Below are positions 56,501 through 64,000 of a stretch of 64,000 nucleotides of DNA, piece by piece. Made by a program: the position numbers and the translations under genes. Origin of the DNA: Gordionus sp. m RMFG-2023 (lineage: Eukaryota; Nematomorpha; Gordioida; Chordodea; Parachordodidae); assembly GCF_954871325.1 (NCBI RefSeq), contig NC_088776.1, positions 46,704,569-46,768,568 of the forward strand. Reading direction: 5' to 3'. Under the pieces are notes generated by a model that made no database searches, had not been told where the DNA came from, and saw only the letters and a program-made list of their open reading frames with translations. Within the stretch, counting starts at the first letter, position 1; each line of letters starts with the position of its first letter.

Positions 56501-59500
56501 AAAAATAATTGTATTTCACACTATTACAAATATTTTATAAGTAAAAATATATTAAAATAAATAAAAAGCCAAACAAACCAATAAAATGATTTTATAACAT
56601 TGGGCGAGCAGGTTAAATAAATTTTTAGATAAATGAGTTTTATAAAAAACCATAAACGAGTGGGTTAAATATTTTTTGGAAAAGGGGCAGAGGATTTTTG
56701 TTTTAAGAACTCACCCTTTGCTGGCCTCTAGTTTGTTATACCCTGTTGATATTATTTTAAAGAAATTTTCTTGCCAAAAAGGATTAGAGTAATAAATGTA
56801 GAGAGGTATCCGAAAGGCTAAATTAAAGAGGGGTCCCAGTACTATTAGCAATGGTAAGCTATGATTGGACCAAGAGTTAAATTTAGTTTGATATTGTAAA
56901 GTAGGGAAAAAAGTATCACCCAAAGTAGTCGTTTAAGGTGAGTATGTGAATTCATGGGGAGATAATAGATTATAGCGAAGAGATGAAATTTTACAAATCA
57001 CGGCTATATAGATATATCAGGTTTTTATCTCGAATAAAATGAAAAATTGTCTGAGATTAAAATAAAATGCTAATGATGTTTTATTAGACCAGCAATTTCA
57101 TTGACTAAATTGTGGCCAGGAAATCAAACATTAATATTGTGTCAGTTGATTGGGCGTTAAGAATTTGCGAGACAGAATAAACCCGATATTTTATTTTTTT
57201 TATCAGTTATTTCTATATCAGGTTGTGAAAATAAAAATAGGATTTTATTATTAAACTATTTAAAAGGAAAACTAATTTTCCAGCTTTTGCTAGTCTAGGC
57301 CTGTTTCTTAAATTTCCTAATGATTAATAAGATATGATATCTAAAATAATGTGTGGGTGGAGTGCTCACCAGAGGTGTGTTATTTTTAGCGACATATTGT
57401 TTACAAAATCAAAAGGAGAAAGTTTAGCGTCTACTCGATTTATAATTTTTTTTAAATTAAAATAATGCCAAAATTAAAGTTCATTTAAGTAGTAACTTCG
57501 CTAGCTCTCTGTTTAAGCGTCTTGGCTCAAAAAAAAAAATTTCATAATCTTGTTCAAATTCGACCTTTTTTTACTTAGGTCAAAAAAAGGATATTGCGGT
57601 AACCACACAACTGATTTATTTTAATTTCTATAATCATATATGGTGTTGATAAATCGCTCTATTTTAGACGAAAATTTCAGCCTCAAGTTTTAGGAGAAAA
57701 CACGTTAGTGATGTATAACAATTTTGAATTAATACAATTATTCGAATTCTTTATTTTTTGTTTTTATTATTTTCTAAAGTGAAGAATTGTGTATGTAAAC
57801 AATTCTGATAATTTCGTAAGATAAAAAATTAGTTATATACTTTTCTAATCAACGTTGAAAAGGCGATATGGCAGGTTGGGCATTCATTAACCTCGTCATT
57901 TTTTTGCCATTTAGAATTAATTATATATGGCATCATTGTATCCTTTAAATCATCTGTTTGTAGTGTTGTCCTATAATATATATATTTTTTGAAAATAAAT
58001 TAGTTATTTTATTAAATTGGTCAGAAATCATACAGAATAAATGTCATTTATCATCAAAAAGGGATTAATATTGATATTTTTAGTTTTGGAGAAAGAAAAA
58101 AATAGTTTTTAAAATTACATTTTTTTACTCAAGATGCAAATTTATTTTATCTCGTAAATTAGTAGTAATAAATTAATCATCCGCCTTGAACTAAATCTAA
58201 TAAGCGAGGAGTAAATTAATAAGAATCATTTAAGAATTTAAAAATTAATTTACATCAATTATCAAGAGTTTATAAATTCGAAAGTGTTTACTTCCTTCCC
58301 CCTTTCCTAAACAACTCCACCCGAAAAATATTCATAAAGTATATTATATATTTATAAAAAAAAAATATTATACTCTTTAATTTTGACCCCTAATTCAGAT
58401 AGTGTTTGTTCTTGCTCGGAACATTTTTTTTTCAAATCTTCGTTGCGTTTATGCAAATATTCATTGTTCTAATTTAAAGAAATAAATTTTAAAAAAATTA
58501 CTAATCAGATTAGAATATAAGGTGAGGTTTTTATTTTTTTTATCTTCTCATTTTCACCAATTTATTTAGAAATTTTTTTTAAAAAAAGAGAGAAAAAGGA
58601 ATGCATTTCTATTAAGTTAAATTATATTGAATATTTAAATTTTTTTATCACATGTTAGACCTGTGTGCATTTTTTTAAATTTATTGAGATAATTTCTCAT
58701 GCCTTGGGGAAGATGAAAAAATAAAATAACAAGTAAAATTATATTCGAGGAAATTATATTACCACTAAGAAAATTTTTTATTTTAAATTATGTTTGCAAA
58801 AGAAAATATTTTTGTTTATTTACACGGGTGTTGGGAATTCGTAAATGTAAAAAGGAAATGCCCAATCTTCAAAAGTCGAACTTTTAAAAATAATAATACT
58901 TAAAGGTCTAAATATAAATATATAATTTAGACCCTTTAAGTTCTTCCGCATCTTTATACAATTATCAATTTAGTCTGTGAATATTAGCCATAATATTTAT
59001 TGAAATAAAAATCAAATATTTCTTATTTTTTTACAGTCCCATAATTAAATTAAATTGATTTAAATTAATGAAATTTTAAAAAGAAAATTTACAATCCATT
59101 CCCTTTTTTTTGTCTTTAATCCGTTAGTTTTTCTTTCAAAAAAACATTTTATTATAATTTGTTTCCATATAAATTTTAATTAATTTCTAAATTTTATTAT
59201 TATTAAACTATTATTTGATATGATAACTCAAAAAAAAATCATTTTAATTTTGTTTCCATTAAGAAATAAAGTTAAACTATATTTTTTTTTAATCTGCCCA
59301 TGTTTAATAATTATATAATGCATTCATATAATAAAGCATAATAACCTTATTTATGACCTAGCAAGGCATATATTTTTTTTATTATAAAAATTTGAATCTT
59401 AACCAAAAATCGATTTATTTTATTATAAAAAATTTAGCGTGATGATCATTCTCATAAAGGGGAATTATCTTATTATTACCTAAATTAATTTCAAATCACG

Positions 59501-61905
59501 AATATTTCAGTCAATTTTACGTATTGCGAATCACAAAAATTCATTTTAAGAAAATAACCAATCATGGGAAATTAAAAATAAAAATTCAAGAGTGTCCTTG
59601 GTCTTGAAATTTTTACAACCCGATAACTTTCTTTGTTTATTGGACTCATTTTTTTTTTCATTTTAAAGTATGTTGAAGTTAGATCAAATCAAACCTTAAA
59701 ACACTGGGCTGATTTCATGTTGATTTGATGAAAAAAGAAATGATTAACTTTATCTTGTAATACCTTTAATATATCTTCCGCTTTACTAATCTCCTTGAGT
59801 CTCCTGGCAAATTCTAACTTATCCTTTTGAATTTGATGTTGTAAAGATACTTTCATTTCTCTTTCCAGTTTTAAATCATTCTCCAACTGTATTCTGGATT
59901 TGATAAAAAAAATTACAGAATTTAATCAATTTTTTAAAATATTCTTATAATAATAGGGAATGTTGTCCTTAAATCAAAATTTACAAAAAATAATATAAAA
60001 GTATTAGAAAATTCGGATTAATTGGATAAATTTATAAAGGTAACATATACAATGTTGTTTAAAAACTATTCAAAGTAGCGCGCCATTTTTCGAGTAACGA
60101 TGATACTCTATTTTAAAAAAAGAAGGTAATTAATAGTGCCGCATTTTTTTGGAGTAACTCCAGCTAAACATTAACAACTTTTAAAAAAAATTTAATTAAT
60201 ACTTTAAAATGATAAATTTATCTAATTTTTTATTATTTTATTTATAATTTAAATAAATAAAAAATATAAATTTTAAAAAATTAAATTTATTCGAACAATC
60301 CTTTCAATACTTTCAGAGGATGACATCTTTTTCGTAATCATAAATATAATATGTTTTAATTTAGATATTTTTAGGAAAAGGCAAAACAAAGAGGGGGAGA
60401 TAAAAATTGTAGAACAAGCCCAGGAAATATTTAAATTTGATTTAACTTATATCCTGATTATTTTACGATTAAAGGTAAAGGAAATCTAGATACTAAAGCG
60501 CTGTCAGTTACATACAAATTCTATATATGATAACAATTTTATAGGTTATGAAACATTTTGCCAATGCTCTCGATATTCTCCAAGTGGAAATCTATATGTA
60601 CCAAGGTTTTAAGACCCAATATCTCGGCTATCCTGAAAACTTGAAAGAATGTGTCGTTTAGAATATTGCTCTTAAGGTTTTTTAAATATTTTTTCTCTAT
60701 TTTTTTAATTTAGATATTAAGATATTTATAATAATGCAAATATAATTGTCGCTATGATCTTGCCATTTTTTAAAGAAAATTGGGCAAGGTTGAAATTAGA
60801 GATAAATTTATCTGTAGATTTAGATTAGCTCATGAAATATATATCATCATCTTCTTCAAACTCAATTTTAAAAAAAAACACATAATAAAACCAGAGAATC
60901 TCGTGATCTTAAATTTTTTTGTTGATATTTCCGATGTAATAAAAATAATGATATTAAACAAATTTTTTGAGATCATCCAAATAAAGTCTTTTGAAACTAC
61001 TTTTCATAAAATTTAATGCTCTATCCCATCCCGTTCTCCTGAGAAATTATTTAATCTGGCAAAGGATGCTATTGATGGAAAAAGATGTTCTTTGCTGTGA
61101 AAACTTTGAGACATCTTCTCTTAAAAGCTAATACAATACATAATAATTAAATTATATATAACTAATTGTTTATTATGTGATATAGTTATATTTCAAATTT
61201 GAATAAAAATTTAATTTAAGATTATAAATAAATATATAATTGAAGTGGGGCAATATTTTATTTATTAGCCCATACTTAAGGAAAAAATTTTAAGATATAA
61301 TTTTAAGAGCAGCTACTAAAATAGCTACGCTAAATTTAAAATTTAATAGCTATGGCGCGTTATATTTTGAGAAAGTGTATCAAATGGCAAGACAATACGT
61401 AAATTATTTTTTGCAGTAAACCCCCCATCTTTGTTCGAGAAAATTGCAAGATTTTAATTGCTCCCCGTAGCCTTAGGAATGTCAAAGGGCGATTTTTAAT
61501 TTAGCTTTCCGTAGCTACGCGACGGTTAATAAAATTTTAAAACCATTTCAAGGGTAAGATTATTTTTGATATTTATTTATTTAACCTTAGATTATTTATT
61601 CAACCTTTCAGATATGACATCCTATTCTGGTTTGTTTTAAGTTTGTAGATTAAATAAATATTACTAGTTATTTATATAGCTTTTTCGGTAAAAATAAAAA
61701 GGACGTGGTAAATCAAAATAATCTCTTTCTTTTTAGGCTGTTGAAAGGATATATAGATGGCTAAGAGCATTGGCGGCCTAATGCCTATAAAAGTATTATT
61801 TATAATATATATACAAACTTAATTTGATCTTTTTTGCTAAGCTCTCTTTCCATTTTACCAAAAATGTCCTCGGTAGATGACTGGTAATTCTGCAATTTTT
61901 CGTAC
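53587..61905 (-). CDS. RUFY: RUFY-like protein, coiled coil and C-terminal FYVE domain (3' exons)
   Basis: Five in-phase exons: 61905-61819, 59893-59749, 58468-58374, 57970-57841 and 53721-53587 (stop). The first four (YEKLQNYQSSTEDIFGKMER; LENDLKLEREMKVSLQHQI; SEQEQTLSELGVKIKE) give the RUFY coiled coil, which in RUFY1/2 reads similarly (ELKIE.EWR..LQ..LQKEK; HEQEQALQELG.KL). The last two exons form a FYVE domain: KWQKNDEVNECPTC, then RKHHCRNCG, FCQEC, KPVRVCLQC. All eight zinc cysteines and the R-K-H-H-C-R PI3P-binding motif are present. The usual WxxD reads WQKN followed by D. The domain is split by a 4119-bp intron (57840-53722). RUFY proteins act on early endosomes. The N-terminal RUN domain would lie beyond the window. 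Confidence 0.82.
53955..54130. mobile_element. Small palindromic MITE, TAGTGTTGTT family, nested
   Basis: TAGTATTGTTAAAAAGCC at the left is mirrored on the right around GGCTTTTTAGAAG. AGATTTTAGCCAAAATATTA is mirrored by TATTTTGGCTAAAATCT, the same core as at 62961-63182. It sits inside the terminal region of the BED-type hAT relic. Confidence 0.55.
54446..55578 (+). mobile_element. GTAACG-repeat hAT derivative with perfect TSD
   Basis: Flanked by identical ATATTAAT (54438-54445, 55579-55586). Ends TAATACTGTAAAGTAACG and the inverse of TAGTGCTTTAAACG. Subterminal GTAACG/GTTACC/AACGCG motifs occur at both sides (54460-54520, 55470-55550). Plus-strand coding traces at about 55060-55350 end in the hAT C-terminal motif FIKYNTTLPFSASVERLFST. 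Only part of the transposase remains. Nested in the relic at 53943-56256. Confidence 0.75.
56280..57835. other. Intronic sequence of the RUFY-like gene, little recognised
   Basis: A patch with GGGCGGGTAAAAT and GGGCGAGCAGGTTAAAT (56410-56680) suggests another decayed hAT-type MITE whose ends I cannot fix. The minus-strand frame at 56711-56923 is not supported by splice sites or similarity. Confidence 0.4.
60050..61560 (+). mobile_element. hAT remnant in RUFY-like intron
   Basis: Plus strand 60545-60700 codes VMKHFANALDILQVEIYMYQ and LGYPENLKECVV, the conserved hAT block (...A.ALD.LQ.E....G...P.L). At 61060-61130 LAKDAIDGKRCSL is the C-terminal SERLFS..G...D.KR..L region. Subterminal GTAGC/AGCTACG motifs occur at about 60073 and 61290-61530. 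Ends are approximate. Stops are numerous. It fills the 1925-bp intron between the exons at 61819 and 59893. Confidence 0.6.
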
Positions 61906-62955
61906 CTAATTAGAAGAAAAAAAAAATTTTTTTTAATATAAGATCCTAAAATTTTATAAAATAATCGATATTTAATATTAGGGAAGCAATCATTTATTTT
62001 TTTAAAGGGCCGATCAAATGAATCAAAATGGTGTATAAGTATATTTATGATATATCTAATATTGGATCATGGATATACAATGAAAAAAAATTATAAAAAT
62101 AATTTTTTAAAAAAATAATTGTATTACTATAAAAAAAGATATTAAAGCAACATTGAAGCTTCTTATTATTTATGACTCTTAAAAAGATAACGCAATATAA
62201 TCCATCATTTATAATATAATTTTGTTATTGTTAAATGTATACAAAATATAATCAAAGGTTAAATGAAGATAACAATTAATAAAAAAAATTGCACTGAAAA
62301 AATCTCATAATATAATATATATTTGCATCTAAAAAATATGTAAATAAAATAACACAATATTATATTTATTTTTCATAAAAATATGAACTTAATAAATTGT
62401 GCTGGTTTTTCTATAAAAAAAATAATTTCCTAAACTAAACAAAACGTTTTATGTAATTGCGACATTATATTTAATAAACCATGATTTAAATTTTGGAAAC
62501 CATCAAGGATAATGAATGAGATAGCTCAGCATAATTTAAAAAGTATTCCAAAAAATGTAATTAGTTACAGTTATTTTTTCGTAAAAATATAACCAGCAAC
62601 TTGTCACTTTAAGAACAATAATTATTATATAATAGTAAAAAAAATAGATAAAGTAGAAAACAAAATGCAAATCAAAATAAAGTATATTGACTATTTTATA
62701 TTATCATATTTTTTACATTTTTATAGTTATTATACAACATCATATTATAATATCATCTTGTAATATTTCCCTGAGAAACTGATATAACATATATAAGATG
62801 ATATTCTAACAAGGGTAATAATATATGATGTTCTTCCACTTGCTAAATTTATTAAAATACAATAAGGCCCATTTATTTTTTAATATATATTAACGGAAAC
62901 AGGTAGTCAAGCCGGATCCCTCCAAATACAGAATCTTGGTGTTGTAAACTGAGCT
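61906..62955. other. Non-coding stretch upstream of the first visible RUFY exon
   Basis: Probably intron of the RUFY-like gene. No further exon with acceptable splice sites was found. Confidence 0.4.
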
Positions 62956-62960
62956 GCGAC

Positions 62961-63182
62961 TATGTTGTTAAACGGCTCATTTTGAGCCGATTTTTTAAAA
63001 CGGCTAACTCAATATTTTAGCCAAAAAAATATTACCTAAGTCTCGAGATTTCGATAATATATGCCTAGACCTTTGTTCCTTCTATGAGCAAAATCTTGAG
63101 GCTTGCGTAATATTTTTCTGGACGAAATATTGAGTTAGCCGTTTTTAAAAATCGGATCAAAACGAGCTGTTTAACAACACTA
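62961..63182. mobile_element. 222-bp palindromic MITE, TAGTGTTGTT family (best copy)
   Basis: TATGTTGTTAAACGGCTC (62961) is mirrored by GAGCTGTTTAACAACACTA (ending 63182). AACTCAATATTTTAGCC at about 63009 is mirrored by ATATTGAGTTAGCC at 63128. Flanks GCTGCGAC / GCCGGGAC agree in 6 of 8 positions. The whole element can fold into one long hairpin. Confidence 0.75.
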
Positions 63183-63310
63183 GCCGGGACAGTAGGCTGA
63201 TTGAACGAAAGGAGAGAGATCGACTGAGTTCGATGGTCCCAGATTTCGGGGGTGAGGACTGGGGAACCCGATTTGGCGGGAATTTTGGTCATAGTCTATA
63301 ATAAATCTAC

Positions 63311-63530
63311 AAATGGAAAAGGGAATACGGAGGGGGGGGGGTTTAGTTGCAAAACGCGGCCTGAACCACGTCACGGAGCAACCCGTGGTTTTTTATTAAA
63401 TTAAACATTATTCAAGAAAATTAAAAGGGGATAATTCAAAGGGTATTCGGGTGGTTATTTGCAAAGCGCGACCTGAGCTACACCACGGAGCAACCCGTGG
63501 CTTTTCATTAAATTAAAAGAGAATAAGCAT
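63311..63530 (+). repeat. Two tandem units with conserved hairpin followed by T run
   Basis: Two units offset by 112 bp, each with TTGCAAA(A/G)CGCG(G/A)CCTGA (63347, 63459), then CACGGAGCAACCCGTGG and a T-rich tail (GTTTTTTATTAAATT; CTTTTCATTAAATT). The CACGG/CCGTG stem with an AGCAAC loop followed by T's looks like a transcript 3' end. The upstream element GGGAATACGG also recurs in variant form at about 63636. The core is far more GC-rich than the surroundings. Function unknown. Confidence 0.6.
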
Positions 63531-63874
63531 ATACGATAATTAATTAGAGCGAAAATTATTAATCTTTATTTAATAGTTTTCTTTATATTTAATCAATTTC
63601 GTCTTTATTAATTTACATCATTAAAAATTGAAAAGGGAATACAAAAATAAAAGTTTGTGTATATACATTTTTTTGCCGTTTTTGTTCACTATATTACGAA
63701 TCTGGTTTTAACAAATTTATAAATGCTCTTTTGTAGTAAGGAAAAAATAATATGATGCGCTATAAAACAGTTTACATTAATTGTTTTGAGAAAAAGTGTA
63801 TAAAAAAAACATGTAAACAATATTTTTTTAAGAAAGGCGATAAACCTTGCAACACAATAGTTGGCTTAAAAAAA

Positions 63875-63947
63875 TGCCCTTGCTGGATTCGAACTCAGAA
63901 CTAACGGATTGTGATACACATACTGTACCGATTAGGCCACAAACCAA
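63875..63947 (-). tRNA. tRNA-like sequence with pol III A and B boxes (tRNA-derived, probably not a functional tRNA)
   Basis: On the minus strand TGGCCTAATCGG (63939-63928) fits the A box TRGCNNARNNGG, AGTTCGAATCC (63895-63885) fits the B box, and a T7 run directly follows the 3' end, as for pol III termination. The body is about 73 nt. However, the would-be acceptor stem (TGGTTTG against AAGGGCA) pairs poorly and the D and T stems are imperfect, so the anticodon is uncertain. It is best read as a tRNA-derived pseudogene or SINE head. Confidence 0.45.
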
Positions 63948-64000
63948 TCCCATCTCTTTACACATCCCCCATCCCCCAAAATGTATATATATTGTATTTA

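Noticed and set aside
63332-63342. Poly-G run as telomeric or replication-origin signal
   Set aside because: Isolated homopolymers of similar length also occur at about 12721, 32703 and 37613, so it is a mutational feature, not a specific signal.
63065-63374. Minus-strand frames near the window end as genes
   Set aside because: One crosses the border of the palindromic MITE and both depend on the GC-richer repeat units. No motif.
1-64000. CRISPR array, bacterial operon, rRNA or organelle DNA
   Set aside because: No regularly spaced short repeats, no ribosome-binding sites or compact gene runs, and no rRNA-like conserved blocks. Spliced genes show it is nuclear eukaryotic DNA.

Overview
This is AT-rich (well over 70% A+T by eye), gene-poor and transposon-rich eukaryotic nuclear DNA. 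I see no bacterial operons, rRNA or CRISPR arrays. The recognisable host genes are a TRC40/GET3 receptor (CAMLG/GET2-like), a FYVE-domain coiled-coil RUFY-like protein and a ZC3H14/Nab2-like protein. This set, RUFY especially, points to an animal. Most introns are only 39-61 bp, and a few are inflated to 1-4 kb by transposons. A derived or parasitic AT-rich metazoan (for example a myxozoan or orthonectid type of genome) would fit, but the sequence does not settle the species.

Layout. 1-10.2 kb is mainly hAT DNA transposons: two copies of a family with GC-rich CGGGCC ends, a BED/Ac-like hAT with a perfect 8-bp target duplication, a short antisense hAT remnant, and a decayed PHD-finger plus OTU coding region. 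At 10.7-11.3 kb on the minus strand are three spliced exons of an unrecognised gene. At 12.4-14.9 kb there is a three-level nest: a transposase relic split by a ZMYM1-like hAT, which is itself split by a small CGGGCC element. A decayed LINE follows (15.5-17.4 kb), then a G-over-C skewed, repeat-bearing stretch (17.4-19.3 kb).

20.2-25.15 kb (minus) carries an eight-exon ZC3H14-like gene with two transposons in its last intron and a MITE just upstream of its start. 26.7-28.9 kb has another hAT with palindromic GAACGCGTTC end arrays and a 118-bp tandem duplication. 31.1-36.4 kb (minus) holds at least six in-phase exons of an unrecognised, apparently secreted, acidic protein with a small cysteine cluster. 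36.4-52.4 kb is mostly non-coding, with MITEs and hAT fragments.

52.46-53.35 kb (plus) is a compact four-exon CAMLG-like gene. It is tail-to-tail, 237 bp apart, with the RUFY-like gene (53.59-61.9 kb, minus), whose FYVE domain is split by a 4.1-kb intron holding three nested transposons. The last kilobase has a palindromic MITE, duplicated hairpin-plus-T-run units and a tRNA-like sequence with A and B boxes.

The host genes are unlinked in function as far as I can tell: tail-anchored protein insertion at the ER (CAMLG), endosomal PI3P-binding membrane traffic (RUFY) and nuclear poly(A) RNA handling (ZC3H14). Exon boundaries were set by reading GT/AG sites and matching intron phase by hand. 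No search or transcript evidence was available.
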